Of a DNA stretch of 64,000 nucleotides, positions 33,962 to 44,946 are shown piece after piece. Under the pieces are notes generated by a model, which was given only the letters and a program-made list of their open reading frames with translations, was not told the origin of the DNA and did no database searches. This DNA is from Terribacillus sp. FSL K6-0262 (GTDB lineage: Bacteria > Bacillota > Bacilli > Bacillales > Amphibacillaceae), in NCBI RefSeq assembly GCF_037977385.1, contig NZ_CP150277.1:2953001-3017000 (forward strand), in the 5' to 3' direction. Made by a program: the position numbers and the translations under genes. Each line of letters opens with the position of its first letter. Position 1 is the stretch's first letter.

Positions 33962-34648
33962 TTGATTGGAAACAAACAGATCATCACGATCAAAGGTACC
34001 CGGGAAGGGCTGACCTTGCATATGGATGATGCCTGTTCTTTCGAGGAATTGCTGAAGGAATTGGAAGAGAAGCTTGAAGCAAATCGCATTGATTCTGCTG
34101 ATCATCTTGTCAGTGTACATATTCAGTTAGGCAACAGATATCTGTACGAAGAGCAGGAGGAAACCCTCCGTCAGATGATTACCAGTAAACAGCGCCTTCG
34201 GGTCGAATCGATCCATTCTGATGTCATTACGAAGAAAAAGGCTAATGAATGGAAGGAAGAGGCTGAGGTGAAAGCGATCAGCCGCGTCGTCCGTTCCGGT
34301 CAGGTACTGGAAGTGAAGGGGGATTTGCTGCTGCTTGGCGATGTGAATCCAGGTGGCTGTGTGACAGCTACAGGGAATATTTTTGTCATGGGGAATCTGC
34401 TTGGAATTGCGCATGCTGGAAAGGATGGCAACGCTGATGCTGTCATCGCTGCTTCCTATATGAATCCGACGCAGCTTCGTATAGCGGATTATATCAGCCG
34501 TGCCCCTGATCATGAGACGGATGGTGTTTATATGGAATGCGGACACATCGATGAGGAAGAGAAAAAGATCATCATCGATCGTTTGCAGGCAGTGATTCGC
34601 AAACGTCCGGGCATCAGCAGTTTCGAGAGGAGAATGTTAAATGGGTGA
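33962..34648 (+). CDS. minC: septum-site inhibitor MinC
   Basis: 228 residues. The N-terminal FtsZ-inhibiting domain (IITIKGTREGLTLHMDDACSFEELL) is joined to a C-terminal right-handed beta-helix that binds MinD (SGQVLEVKGDLLLLGDVNPGG, GNIFVMGNLLGIAHAG). GGAGG favours the TTG at 33962 (spacing 8) over the GTG at 33953. It prevents division near the poles. Its end overlaps minD. Confidence 0.95.
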   Translation: MIGNKQIITIKGTREGLTLHMDDACSFEELLKELEEKLEANRIDSADHLVSVHIQLGNRYLYEEQEETLRQMITSKQRLRVESIHSDVITKKKANEWKEEAEVKAISRVVRSGQVLEVKGDLLLLGDVNPGGCVTATGNIFVMGNLLGIAHAGKDGNADAVIAASYMNPTQLRIADYISRAPDHETDGVYMECGHIDEEEKKIIIDRLQAVIRKRPGISSFERRMLNG

Positions 34649-35438
34649 AGCAATCGTTATTACATCCGGTAAGGGAGGAGTAGGGAAGACGACTACTTCG
34701 GCCAATCTGGGAACAGCGCTTGCACTGATGGAGAAAAAAGTCTGTTTGATTGATACGGATATCGGTCTTCGGAATCTGGATGTTGTGATGGGACTTGAAA
34801 ATCGCATCATTTATGACATCATCGATGTAATTGTCGGCAGATGCTCGCTGAAGCAAGCATTGATCAAAGACAAGCGTTTCGATCATCTATACTTACTGCC
34901 AGCTGCCCAAACTAGTGATAAATCGGATTTGACACCAGAGGGAATGGAGAAAATCGTAGCCGAGCTGAAGCCGGAATTCGATTACATTCTTATCGACTGT
35001 CCAGCCGGTATCGAGCAGGGTTATAAGAATGCTGTAGCAGGAGCGGATAAAGCGATCGTCGTCACCACACCGGAGAAACCGAGTGTACGTGATGCAGATC
35101 GCATTATCGGCTTGCTGGAGCAGGAGGATATCGAATCGCCTAAACTGATCGTCAACCGGATCCGCAATCATATGGTACAGGAAGGCGACATGCTGGAAGT
35201 GGATGAAATAGTCCAAGTACTGTCGATCGACTTGCTTGGTATCGTGGCCGATGATGATGAAGTGATCAAAGCTTCCAATCACGGGGAACCAGTCGCTTTC
35301 CATCCAAATACCAAGGCAAGTATTGCGTATCGTAACATCGCGCGGCGGATTTTGGGAGAGTCGGTACCGCTTATGAGCTTTGAAAGTGAAAAAGGCATGT
35401 TCAGCCGATTGAAAAAGCTTTTTTCCAAAAGTAAATGA
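34641..35438 (+). CDS. minD: septum-site ATPase MinD
   Basis: 265 residues, a ParA/MinD-type ATPase. Deviant Walker A TSGKGGVGKTTTSANLG (about 7-23), switch DTDIGLRNLDVVMGLENR, Walker B DYILIDCPAGIEQG, and the C-terminal amphipathic membrane-targeting helix GMFSRLKKLFSKSK. It recruits MinC to the membrane. The ATG overlaps minC by eight bases behind GAGGAG. Confidence 0.97.
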   Translation: MGEAIVITSGKGGVGKTTTSANLGTALALMEKKVCLIDTDIGLRNLDVVMGLENRIIYDIIDVIVGRCSLKQALIKDKRFDHLYLLPAAQTSDKSDLTPEGMEKIVAELKPEFDYILIDCPAGIEQGYKNAVAGADKAIVVTTPEKPSVRDADRIIGLLEQEDIESPKLIVNRIRNHMVQEGDMLEVDEIVQVLSIDLLGIVADDDEVIKASNHGEPVAFHPNTKASIAYRNIARRILGESVPLMSFESEKGMFSRLKKLFSKSK

Positions 35439-35449
35439 ACTTATAATGA

Positions 35450-35484
35450 ACTCGTAGCTCTTGTCGGAGTTGCGGGTTTTTTTT
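35450..35484 (+). terminator. minD terminator
   Basis: ACTCGTAGCTC / GAGTTGCGGGT stem with G-T pairs, then T8. Confidence 0.72.
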
Positions 35485-35512
35485 GTCATTACACACAAGG
35501 GGAATGTACAAC

Positions 35513-36118
35513 ATGACATGGGATATTTTCAGTATCATTGGCACAGCTGCTTTCGCCATCAGTGGTGCCCTCGTCGCCATGGATGAGAAATATGATGTAT
35601 TCGGCGTTTATATTTTGGGTTTTGTGACAGCATTTGGCGGAGGGGCCATCCGTAATTTGCTGATTGGCTTGCCTGTCTCTTATTTATGGTCCCAAACGAC
35701 ATTATTCTATATATCTTTCCTATCGATTACCGTCATCCTGATTTTTCCTAAATGGGTCAGCTATTCATGGAAAAAGTCGGGCTTGTATGCCGATGCAATC
35801 GGCTTGGCGGCATTTGCCATCCAGGGCGCACTGCATGCTGCCAGTTTGAATCATAGTCTGCTGGCAATCATGGTTGCAGCCTTTTTGACCGGGAGCGGAG
35901 GCGGTATTTTGCGGGATGTGCTGGCTGGCAGGAAACCATATGTCTTCAAAGCCGAAATCTATGGAAGCTGGGCTGCGTTGGCCGGTCTTGTCATCGGCCT
36001 TGGTGCTGCCGATCATCCCATCTTGCTTTATGGATTGTTTGCAGTCATCATCTTCCTGCGTATCTATTCCTTCCACCGGAAATGGCAGCTGCCGGTACCG
36101 AAGATGCATTATCAATAA
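35513..36118 (+). CDS. TRIC-type channel / UPF0126 membrane protein
   Basis: 201 residues with about seven helices in two repeats. Each repeat shows the family glycine motif: FVTAFGGGAIRNLLIGLPVSY and FLTGSGGGILRDVLAGRKPYVF. Bacterial TRIC homologues form trimeric cation channels; many members are annotated YadS/UPF0126. The ATG at 35513 lies 10 bases after AAGGGG; the ATG at 35504 is too close. It is inserted between minD and spoIVFA compared with B. subtilis. Confidence 0.88.
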   Translation: MTWDIFSIIGTAAFAISGALVAMDEKYDVFGVYILGFVTAFGGGAIRNLLIGLPVSYLWSQTTLFYISFLSITVILIFPKWVSYSWKKSGLYADAIGLAAFAIQGALHAASLNHSLLAIMVAAFLTGSGGGILRDVLAGRKPYVFKAEIYGSWAALAGLVIGLGAADHPILLYGLFAVIIFLRIYSFHRKWQLPVPKMHYQ

Positions 36119-36192
36119 GGATCAGCATAAAGAACGGGTTTCTGCATGTCAGACAGCATCGTTTCCTATTGTCGGCAGTGCCGAAATGATGG

Positions 36193-36224
36193 AAGCCTCC
36201 CTTGATTCAAAGGGAGGCTTTTTT
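36193..36224 (+). terminator. terminator of the TRIC-like gene
   Basis: AAGCCTCCCTT / AAGGGAGGCTT followed by T. Confidence 0.92.
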
Positions 36225-36294
36225 CGCTTGTTTTAATAACTTGTCCGCTTCCTTCATAGACTTGTACAAAGAAGGAGAGAGGGAGGGGTTCGTT

Positions 36295-37059
36295 ATGGGA
36301 AAGAATCTGCATACGGTACGAAAAGGGATAGCTGAGCGTAAGCGGCGGAAGGGGGAACAGATCCAAAAAGGCATGGCGGATACAGTCAGATCATTTACAG
36401 TCGATGAGGAGGAATCACATGGATTCCCATCGAGTCCAAAATATGATCCGCCAAGTCCACAGGATAACTCGAAGTTCGCTTCCCGGTTCATGTTCAGGCT
36501 GATCCTCTCTGCAAGTCTGTTTTTTGGTACGGCTATTTATTTACAGGCGAACCATCCATTTATAGAGAAGACAAAGGGGACCGTGCTCACTGCTCTGACA
36601 GAGGAGTTTCCCTTCGCGACCGTCAATAGCTGGTATCAGGAACGTTTCGGTGATCCGGTGGCACTGAGCCCGGGTTCAGATGGCGATGCTGCAGCTGAGG
36701 GGCAGGCAATGCCGGTGAATGGGACTGTCGTGCAGCCGTTCGAAGAATCAAAGGAGGGTATCTTGATTGAATCGGAGCGGCAGACTGATGTAGTGGCAGT
36801 CGATGAAGGAATCGTCATTTTCGCAGGAAATGATAAAGAAACAGGAAAGACCATCATCCTGCAGCATGCGGATAAGAGCAAAAGTATCTATGGCCATCTG
36901 GATGCCATCGAGGTGAATCAATACCAGCGGATCGACACTAATGAAAAAATCGGTGAATTCGTGCCGAATGAGCAAAATGCCCAATCTGTCTATTTTGCAA
37001 TCCAGCAGGGAAATAAGTATTTGAACCCGATGCAGGAGACACCAGTTGACGCGCCGTAA
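36295..37059 (+). CDS. spoIVFA: stage IV sporulation protein FA (SpoIVFA)
   Basis: 254 residues. A basic cytoplasmic start (about 1-60), one membrane helix (about 66-84, RLILSASLFFGTAIYLQ) and an outer LytM/M23-like domain (about 150-245; VVAVDEGIVIFAGNDKETGK, SIYGHLDAIEVNQYQRI). The M23 metal ligands are not all present, as in SpoIVFA in general, which is a regulatory and scaffold protein holding SpoIVFB inactive in the outer forespore membrane. The start at 36295 has GGGAGGGG at a proper spacing. It overlaps spoIVFB. Confidence 0.92.
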   Translation: MGKNLHTVRKGIAERKRRKGEQIQKGMADTVRSFTVDEEESHGFPSSPKYDPPSPQDNSKFASRFMFRLILSASLFFGTAIYLQANHPFIEKTKGTVLTALTEEFPFATVNSWYQERFGDPVALSPGSDGDAAAEGQAMPVNGTVVQPFEESKEGILIESERQTDVVAVDEGIVIFAGNDKETGKTIILQHADKSKSIYGHLDAIEVNQYQRIDTNEKIGEFVPNEQNAQSVYFAIQQGNKYLNPMQETPVDAP

Positions 37060-37900
37060 CTGGCTCCCGCCTATTCACCTGCACCCGGTTTTCTGGGGAT
37101 TTCTGCTCATTGGGGTATTTACCGGCATGCTCATGGAAGTGCTGGTTTTGTTCGTGATCGTCCTGCTGCATGAATTAGGGCATTTTTTGGCAGCGCGTCA
37201 TTTTCGCTGGCGTATCCGCCGCATCATGTTATGGGTATTTGGCGGTGTGATGGAAACCGATGAACAAGGAAACCGGCGGGCCATGGAAGAGGCGGTCGTC
37301 ATCCTGGCTGGACCGGCTGTTCATCTTGTTTTGTATGGCGTTATGTACGGGCTTACTGCCACATCCGTCCCTGAAGCTGTCCTGGAAACAGCCATGATGT
37401 ACAATACGACCATATTGCTGTTCAACCTGCTGCCGATCTGGCCGCTGGATGGCGGCAAGCTGATCGGATTGATTCTTTCCATGCAGCTGCCCTACCGGAA
37501 GGCGCATACTGTCCTTATCCTCATCAGCTGGATGATCGGAGCAGCTGCACTTCTTTATGTTTGCATGGCAATGCCTTTTACATTGAGTACCGTCGGTCTT
37601 CTTTGTTTTCTAATGTGGGAAAATCGGCTAGAATGGAAACGACGTTATTATGTGTTTTTGCGTTTCCTGCTGCAGCGTGCTACTTACGGGCCGATAAGCG
37701 GAATCAGCACCCCGATTTTTGCAGCGTCGGACACGGCTCTTCTTGATGTGCTCTCCCAATACAGGAGGAACAGACGGCATTTGATAGTCGTGAAAGAGAA
37801 AAATGCTATCCTGGATGAACAGCAGTGCAGTGATATGTATTTCAAAAGGAAACATGCACATTGTACGGTGGGGGATATCCTGCGACAAAATAGACAGTGA
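37046..37900 (+). CDS. spoIVFB: intramembrane site-2 protease SpoIVFB
   Basis: 284 residues. The zinc motif HELGH is at 42-46 within VLLHELGHFLAARHF; the third ligand is in NLLPIWPLDGGK (Asp about 135); a CBS-like domain is at the C-terminus (about 205-284). It releases active sigma-K by cleaving pro-sigma-K. The start is TTG at 37046 with AGGAG upstream, overlapping spoIVFA by 14 bases, so the pair is translationally linked. Confidence 0.95.
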   Translation: MTRRNWLPPIHLHPVFWGFLLIGVFTGMLMEVLVLFVIVLLHELGHFLAARHFRWRIRRIMLWVFGGVMETDEQGNRRAMEEAVVILAGPAVHLVLYGVMYGLTATSVPEAVLETAMMYNTTILLFNLLPIWPLDGGKLIGLILSMQLPYRKAHTVLILISWMIGAAALLYVCMAMPFTLSTVGLLCFLMWENRLEWKRRYYVFLRFLLQRATYGPISGISTPIFAASDTALLDVLSQYRRNRRHLIVVKEKNAILDEQQCSDMYFKRKHAHCTVGDILRQNRQ

Positions 37901-37908
37901 GGAAAACG

Positions 37909-39321
37909 ATGCTATCATTATATATACTATGTAAAGGGACAGAAAAAGTGGCTTTGACAGTGAAGCGCGGACAGGTGCAAGAGGTCTTTCTTGAGAGGCC
38001 AGGTATGGGTTCGAAAGTCGGGAGCATCTATAAAGGAATTGTCCGGCATGTCGATCAGGGATTGCAAGCGGCATTCGTCGACTTTGGAGACGAGCGGCAA
38101 GGGTTCCTGCAGCGGCAGGAAGTCCCGGCATGCAAACAAGATCCATCACTTCGCATCGAGCAGGCGGTTCGCGAAGGACAAACACTTTTTGTACAGGTTC
38201 AAAAAGATGCATTTGGGACAAAAGGGGCAAAGCTTTCAGCCAATATAACCATCCCCGGTGATGCGCTTGTTTATCTGCCGGACGGAAACTATGTGGCTGT
38301 CTCCAAAAAATTGCCGGAGGAGCAGGCGCGGAAATGGAAGGCGCAAATGCCGGGCCTGTTAATGCCAGGTGAAGGGGTCATCGTGCGGACGGAAGCAGAT
38401 AGACTAACAGAAGAGGCATTATTGGAAGAACTGGAACATCTGCGGACAAAGTGGCATACGTTATCGGGTGATGATGCTCGGGCCCCTGCGGAAATCTTCC
38501 GTGATGCGCTTATTCCGGATCAGCTGCTCCGCCGGATGTCAGCCGGTGCTTTAAGTGAAATAGTGGTGGATGACGGTTTCCACGCGAGGCTGCTCCGAGG
38601 ACAGTTTCCGGAATACGCCGGGAAAGTCAGATGGGAACGGGATGCTGCTGCGCTCCTTCCCCAGCCGCTGTCTTTGCTTTGGGAGCAGCTTATTTCACCG
38701 GTTGTCAGCATTGACAGAGGAATCACGCTGCATATCGATCAAACGGAAGCGATGACAGTCATCGATGTGAATAGTGCCGGTTATACAGGGCACTCGGATA
38801 AGCATCAAACAGCCGTCATGGTCAATCAGCTGGCAGCAAAGGCAATTGCCCGGGAAATTCGATTGCGCAACTTATCCGGGATCATCCTGATCGATTTTGT
38901 ATCCATGAAAAGGCAGGATCAGCAGCGGGCTGTCCTGCAAACATTCCGTCAGGCACTCCAGCAGGATTCCCAGCGGACGGAGGTCCATGGATTCACGAAG
39001 CTGGGCATATTGGAAATGTCGAGGAAGCGAGAGCGCCCTTCCTTGATGGAGCAGCTGCAAGCTCCGATCAGCAGGAGCCTTTCCTTTGAGACACAATGCT
39101 TCCAGCTGGAGCGGGAAATCAGCAGCCTCTCAGCAGATAGGGCATATGTCCTCTCAGGCAAGAAGGAACATATCAAGCAATTCCTACACCTGACAAACTG
39201 CAGTCAGGCCCATGCAAATGTGTTTGCGAGATTTACGGATGCCGAGGGGCTATCCTTGACAGAATCAGACTGGGATTCTGTGAAAAGAGATGGGCTGCAG
39301 AGCCTTGACAATCTTTTTTGA
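37909..39321 (+). CDS. RNase E/G-family ribonuclease (zinc-link cysteines absent)
   Basis: 470 residues. An S1-like RNA-binding region (about 35-125; GSIYKGIVRHVDQGLQAAFVDFG) is followed by the catalytic domain with aspartates 286 (VIDVNSAGYTG) and 329 (LIDFVSMK), 43 residues apart as in E. coli RNase E (303/346). The usual CPxCxGxG zinc-link after the SRKRERPSL helix is missing; that region has no CxxC. GAGG before the ATG at 37909 fits. B. subtilis lacks this gene, but several other Bacilli carry one before rplU. Confidence 0.88.
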   Translation: MLSLYILCKGTEKVALTVKRGQVQEVFLERPGMGSKVGSIYKGIVRHVDQGLQAAFVDFGDERQGFLQRQEVPACKQDPSLRIEQAVREGQTLFVQVQKDAFGTKGAKLSANITIPGDALVYLPDGNYVAVSKKLPEEQARKWKAQMPGLLMPGEGVIVRTEADRLTEEALLEELEHLRTKWHTLSGDDARAPAEIFRDALIPDQLLRRMSAGALSEIVVDDGFHARLLRGQFPEYAGKVRWERDAAALLPQPLSLLWEQLISPVVSIDRGITLHIDQTEAMTVIDVNSAGYTGHSDKHQTAVMVNQLAAKAIAREIRLRNLSGIILIDFVSMKRQDQQRAVLQTFRQALQQDSQRTEVHGFTKLGILEMSRKRERPSLMEQLQAPISRSLSFETQCFQLEREISSLSADRAYVLSGKKEHIKQFLHLTNCSQAHANVFARFTDAEGLSLTESDWDSVKRDGLQSLDNLF

Positions 39322-39344
39322 TGTATGATAACATCAGTATGTTA

Positions 39345-39432
39345 CACGAGGTTAGCACCCGTGCTACAACCGCTCAGATCAGGTCAGAAGCCTATGGCGC
39401 CTGTGATGGCGAGTCTGAGTCATAGAGGAGGT
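39345..39432 (+). promoter_or_regulatory. ribosomal protein L21 leader
   Basis: The segment between the RNase gene and rplU has the L21-leader pattern: GAGGTTAGCACCCGTGCTAC, then a hairpin-rich part (GGCGCCTGTGATGGCGAG, CTGAGTCATAGAGGAGG). In Firmicutes this structured RNA is thought to bind L21 and autoregulate rplU-ysxB-rpmA. Edges are approximate. Confidence 0.75.
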
Positions 39433-39437
39433 GCGTT

Positions 39438-39746
39438 ATGTACGCAATTATTGAAACTGGTGGTAAGCAAGTTAAAGTAACAGAAGGACAAACTATCTAC
39501 GTTGAGAAATTGGACGCAGAAAACGGTGCGGAAGTTACTTTTGACAAAGTATTGGTAGTTGGCGGCGACGATGTGAAAATCGGTGCTCCATTCGTTGAAG
39601 GTGCGACGGTTACTGCAACTGTTGAAAAACAAGGCCGCGCTAAAAAGATCAACGTGATCAAATTCAAAGCGAAGAAAAACTACAAACGCAAACAAGGCCA
39701 TCGTCAACCATACACTAAATTGACAATCGGCAAAATCAACGCGTAA
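39438..39746 (+). CDS. rplU: 50S ribosomal protein L21
   Basis: 102 residues, normal size. It starts [18 protein letters not shown] and ends with the RNA-binding [19 protein letters not shown] block. It binds 23S rRNA. AGGAGGTG precedes the ATG. First gene of the rplU-ysxB-rpmA operon. Confidence 0.98.
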   Translation: MYAIIETGGKQVKVTEGQTIYVEKLDAENGAEVTFDKVLVVGGDDVKIGAPFVEGATVTATVEKQGRAKKINVIKFKAKKNYKRKQGHRQPYTKLTIGKINA

Positions 39747-39754
39747 GGCGAACC

Positions 39755-40389
<635 letters not shown>

Positions 40390-40401
40390 TGTTTGCCAGA
40401 G

Positions 40402-40435
40402 AGACTCTAGCCTTCGGGTTAGGGTCTTTTTTTCT
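40402..40435 (+). terminator. rpmA terminator
   Basis: AGACTCTAGCC-TTCG-GGTTAGGGTCT with a UUCG tetraloop and T run. Confidence 0.9.
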
Positions 40436-40516
40436 AACCCACATCTAATTGCACCACATATTGTTTATGAAGAAGAGTTGCCCTCTCGACTGCTTCTTCT
40501 TAAAGGAGGAATACAG

Positions 40517-41047
40517 TTGGAATACCATGAAGTGATGACGCTGTTAGGATATACACGCCATGAATGGATGAATCGGCTCCAACTCCTACATAGCTATTCC
40601 AAATTAGGCAAGGATGAAAAGGTACAGGAAAAAATCGAGGAATCGATTCGTTTGGCGGATGAGGAACGTAAGCTCTCCAATTTGAATATCCCGGAGACTT
40701 TCGTTTGGATCCTTTCTTTCAATTGGACCTACACCCAGTTCCGGATTAAATTCCAAGTGGATGAGTCCATACCGAAGATTTGGGAATATGACAGGAAGAT
40801 CCGAGAAAACTTAGAAGCAGTTGTGGATGCACTAAGCGACAGCGCGCAGAAGATGGAATTGTATGAAGGGTTGCTCCATGTCAAGACAAGGGAAGGCGAG
40901 CCAGTCATCGAGCTGACGTTTTCGGGGGCGTTCACAGGCTGGGATAATCTGCAGATGATCGGCCAGAAGGACTATGTACTGGAAGTGAAGATCGAATCAT
41001 TACCAGAGAAGAAATCACGCTGTACCATCGTACTGACGTGTAATTGA
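40517..41047 (+). CDS. spo0B: sporulation phosphotransferase Spo0B
   Basis: 176 residues. The N-terminal helical hairpin carries the phosphorylated His in LGYTRHEWMNRLQLLHSYSKLG (about residue 12), and a degenerate kinase-like C-terminal domain follows. It passes phosphate from Spo0F to Spo0A. AAAGGAGG before the TTG at 40517 sets the start; codons upstream have no site. It begins the spo0B-obg-pheB-pheA group as in B. subtilis. Confidence 0.93.
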   Translation: MEYHEVMTLLGYTRHEWMNRLQLLHSYSKLGKDEKVQEKIEESIRLADEERKLSNLNIPETFVWILSFNWTYTQFRIKFQVDESIPKIWEYDRKIRENLEAVVDALSDSAQKMELYEGLLHVKTREGEPVIELTFSGAFTGWDNLQMIGQKDYVLEVKIESLPEKKSRCTIVLTCN

Positions 41048-41050
41048 TGA

Positions 41051-42340
<1,290 letters not shown>

Positions 42341-42367
42341 TTTTGTATGAGCCAAGGTGGGGAGAGT

Positions 42368-42817
42368 ATGGCAGAGAAGGAAGAGCAATTTTATCTTGTG
42401 CGCAGTGATGTACTGCCGGAATCGATGAAAAAGACATTGCAGGCAAAGGAGTTGCTGGAGCGCAAAAAGGTTGCTTCAGTTTTCGATGCTGTGCAGCAGG
42501 TCGATCTTTCCCGCAGTGTGTTCTATAAATATCGGGATGCGGTGTTCCCATTCCGGGCTATGGTGAAGCAGCGGATGATCACGCTCTTTTTCCATTTGGA
42601 GGACCGGACAGGGACGCTTTCAGAGCTATTGGCCATCGTGGCACGGTCAGGCGGCAATATCCTGACGATTCACCAGACGATTCCCTTGCAAGGAAGAGCC
42701 AATGTGACCATATCATTGAATACGTCGGGCATGCATACGGATATCCAGTCATTGCTGGATGAGCTTCGTGCATTGGAATACGTAGATAAAGTGGAGATTT
42801 TGAGTTCGGAAGCTTAG
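42368..42817 (+). CDS. pheB: ACT-domain protein PheB
   Basis: 149 residues. An N-terminal helix region with a helix-turn-helix-like segment ([25 protein letters not shown]) and a C-terminal ACT domain (about 75-145; [27 protein letters not shown]). GGTGGGGAG before the ATG at 42368 is preferred over an ATG seven codons earlier. It is linked to pheA in Bacilli and is thought to bind an amino acid in aromatic metabolism. Confidence 0.92.
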   Translation: MAEKEEQFYLVRSDVLPESMKKTLQAKELLERKKVASVFDAVQQVDLSRSVFYKYRDAVFPFRAMVKQRMITLFFHLEDRTGTLSELLAIVARSGGNILTIHQTIPLQGRANVTISLNTSGMHTDIQSLLDELRALEYVDKVEILSSEA

Positions 42818-42835
42818 GCAAGGGAGCAGAGGAAT

Positions 42836-43699
42836 ATGAAGATCAGTTATCTAGGACCAAAGGGAACATTCACGAAAATGGCAGTCGATGCCTTGTTCCC
42901 TGATGAAGAAGCTTATAGCTATGCGACGATCCCGCAATGTATGGATGCTGTCGCAAATGGGGAAATGGATTATTGTGTCGTCCCAGTCGAAAATACGATC
43001 GAGGGTACAGTGCCGATTACAATGGATTATCTGATCCATCAAGTGCAATTGCCGATTATTGGGGAGATTGTCATCCCGATACGGCAGCATTTATTGACGA
43101 ACAAGAAGCTGGAGCTTCGTGACATAGAAACAGTGTATTCTCATAGTCATGCGATTGCACAATGCCATCAGTTCCTGCATACACAGCTTCCACAAGCAGC
43201 AACCCATGCAACTTCTTCCACAGGGACCGCAGCTGAGATGGTTGCCGGTATGGAAGAGCCTGCAGCTGCCATCGGTAATGAACTGGCTGCCAAAGAATTC
43301 GGTCTGACGATTCTGCAAGAAGACATCCATGATTATGCAAATAATCATACACGCTTCTTCGTTTTGGCGAGGCCAGAAGCCAACATCCCAGAGACAATCA
43401 GTACTGGGAATCAAAGAAAAACATCTTTGTATGTAACGCTTCCTCACGACTACGCAGGAGCCCTGCATCAAGTATTGGCAGCTTTTGCGTGGCGGAAGAT
43501 CAATATGTCGAAAATTGAATCCAGACCAATGAAAACCGGTCTTGGTAATTATTTCTTCATAATGGATGTGACTTGTGAAGCAGAAGATATTCTTTTCCAA
43601 GGCGTCCAGCAGGAAATTGCAGCATTAGGCTGCAGTCTTACGGTACTTGGAAGCTACCCGATTCATCAGTATAAGGAAAAAGCCGGCGCGAAATCATGA
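42836..43699 (+). CDS. pheA: prephenate dehydratase
   Basis: 287 residues. It converts prephenate to phenylpyruvate. The catalytic domain starts ISYLGPKGTFTKMAVDALFP and holds PVENTIEGTVPITMDYL and the conserved THR-like NNHTRFFVLARPE. The C-terminal ACT domain (about 200-275; SKIESRPMKTGLGNYFFIMD) allows feedback control by phenylalanine. A terminator hairpin follows (AAAAGCCGGCGCG / CGTGCCGGCTTTTT). Confidence 0.97.
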   Translation: MKISYLGPKGTFTKMAVDALFPDEEAYSYATIPQCMDAVANGEMDYCVVPVENTIEGTVPITMDYLIHQVQLPIIGEIVIPIRQHLLTNKKLELRDIETVYSHSHAIAQCHQFLHTQLPQAATHATSSTGTAAEMVAGMEEPAAAIGNELAAKEFGLTILQEDIHDYANNHTRFFVLARPEANIPETISTGNQRKTSLYVTLPHDYAGALHQVLAAFAWRKINMSKIESRPMKTGLGNYFFIMDVTCEAEDILFQGVQQEIAALGCSLTVLGSYPIHQYKEKAGAKS

Positions 43700-43714
43700 C
43701 GTGCCGGCTTTTTC
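43678..43714 (+). terminator. pheA terminator
   Basis: AAAAGCCGGCGCG / CGTGCCGGCTTTTT, overlapping the stop codon of pheA. Confidence 0.88.
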
Positions 43715-43788
43715 TATTTCAACCTTTTTGAATTTGATGCATAAGATGATGGAGTAATGCGTGAGTTCATGAAAGGGGAGTTTCAGAT

Positions 43789-44907
43789 TTGAAGATTCAT
43801 ATTGTACAAAAAGGTGACACGATGTGGAGTATCGCAAACAAATATGGTGTCAGCTTTGATGAATTGCGGGAAATGAACGGGCATATTCGTGAACCGGAAT
43901 TGGCAGTTCCGGGTATGAAGCTGAAGATACCGACAACAACCAAAGCAGTAGAAAAAGAAGAAGTTATCCGCTCGGAAGCTGGAACGGGAGCCTCTGGAAA
44001 CACAGGGCAGCAATCACCAGCTCAAACGTTCCATGATACACCGGCAATCCAGGAGGATGATATGTCTGCTGCCCCATATCCCATCATGCCTCAAATGCCG
44101 CAGATGTCCGCGCCGGATCAAGGTGGCGGTGCATATCCGGGTATGCCGCAGCAGCAAGGTTATATGGGAGGATTGCCGCAGTCGATGACACATCAGCCAA
44201 GTACGGGTTGGGGACAGGGTCAGCAAATGCACGGCCAGCCTTCCTATCCGCAGTCAATGAATGGAAGCTGGCTGATACCGCAGTCGCCAGATGGAAGCAT
44301 GCAGAATCAAGGTGGTGGAAGTATGCAGGGTGACTGGGGCCAGCAAGGAGGTCAGCCAGGCCAGCAGATGCAAGGAGGCTGGGGCCAGCCAGGGGGCCAG
44401 CCAGGCCAGCAGATGCAAGGATACTGGGGCCAGCAAGGAGGTCAGCCAGGCCAGCAGATGCAAGGAGGCTGGGGCCAGCAAGGAGGCCAATCAGGTCAGC
44501 AGATGCAAGGAGGCTGGGGCCAGCAAGGAGGCCAATCAGGTCAGCAGATGCAAGGAGGCTGGGGCCAGCAAGGAGGCCAGCCAGGTCAGCAGATGCAGGG
44601 TGACTGGAGCCAGCAAGGAGGTCAGCCAGGCCAGCAGATACAAGGATACTGGGACCAGCAAGGTCAACAGATGCAGGGCCGCCATTACCAAGCTCCTGCG
44701 GTAAATCAACCAATCCCTTACTTCTATCCGCAAACACCGATGCGCTCCTGCTGCGGTCCGGATATACCTTTTCCTGCAGCGCCGCCGTATCAGCAAGCTC
44801 AGCCTGAATACAGAAGAGATCCTTACGGCGTACAGCCACCTCTTTCCGATTTCTATGAACCTTCCCCTGCCCAGGATTTGCCAGGGGATGAACAGGATAA
44901 TAAATGA
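43789..44907 (+). CDS. safA: SafA-like spore coat assembly protein (LysM, Gly/Gln repeats)
   Basis: 372 residues. An N-terminal LysM domain (1-45; VQKGDTMWSIANKYGVSFDELREMN) binds cortex peptidoglycan. A charged linker follows, then a low-complexity part with seven tandem 15-residue units (GGQPGQQMQGGWGQQ) and a Pro/Tyr-rich tail. The start is TTG after AAGGGGAG. SafA directs inner coat assembly; position after pheA fits, although the nad genes usually between them are absent. The repeat region is not conserved among species. Confidence 0.85.
   Translation: MKIHIVQKGDTMWSIANKYGVSFDELREMNGHIREPELAVPGMKLKIPTTTKAVEKEEVIRSEAGTGASGNTGQQSPAQTFHDTPAIQEDDMSAAPYPIMPQMPQMSAPDQGGGAYPGMPQQQGYMGGLPQSMTHQPSTGWGQGQQMHGQPSYPQSMNGSWLIPQSPDGSMQNQGGGSMQGDWGQQGGQPGQQMQGGWGQPGGQPGQQMQGYWGQQGGQPGQQMQGGWGQQGGQSGQQMQGGWGQQGGQSGQQMQGGWGQQGGQPGQQMQGDWSQQGGQPGQQIQGYWDQQGQQMQGRHYQAPAVNQPIPYFYPQTPMRSCCGPDIPFPAAPPYQQAQPEYRRDPYGVQPPLSDFYEPSPAQDLPGDEQDNK
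44347..44661 (+). repeat. seven tandem 45-bp repeats in safA
   Basis: Units encode GGQ(P/S)GQQMQGGWGQQ with few changes (GYWGQQ, GDWSQQ). The near-identical DNA suggests recent expansion and likely length variation between strains. Confidence 0.9.
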
Positions 44908-44914
44908 AATGAAA

Positions 44915-44943
44915 AAAGCCCCTTCTTCCGTTGAAGGGGCTTT
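44915..44943. terminator. bidirectional terminator between safA and the next gene
   Basis: AAAGCCCCTTC / GAAGGGGCTTT between convergent genes. Confidence 0.88.
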
Positions 44944-44946
44944 CAT

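Noticed and set aside
44347..44661. Repeats considered as a CRISPR array
   Set aside because: The units are contiguous, in frame with safA, have no unique spacers and no cas genes are nearby.
44084..44839. Long Ala/Leu-rich minus-strand frame over the safA repeats
   Set aside because: It arises from the repeat DNA read backwards; safA has the LysM domain, ribosome site and context.
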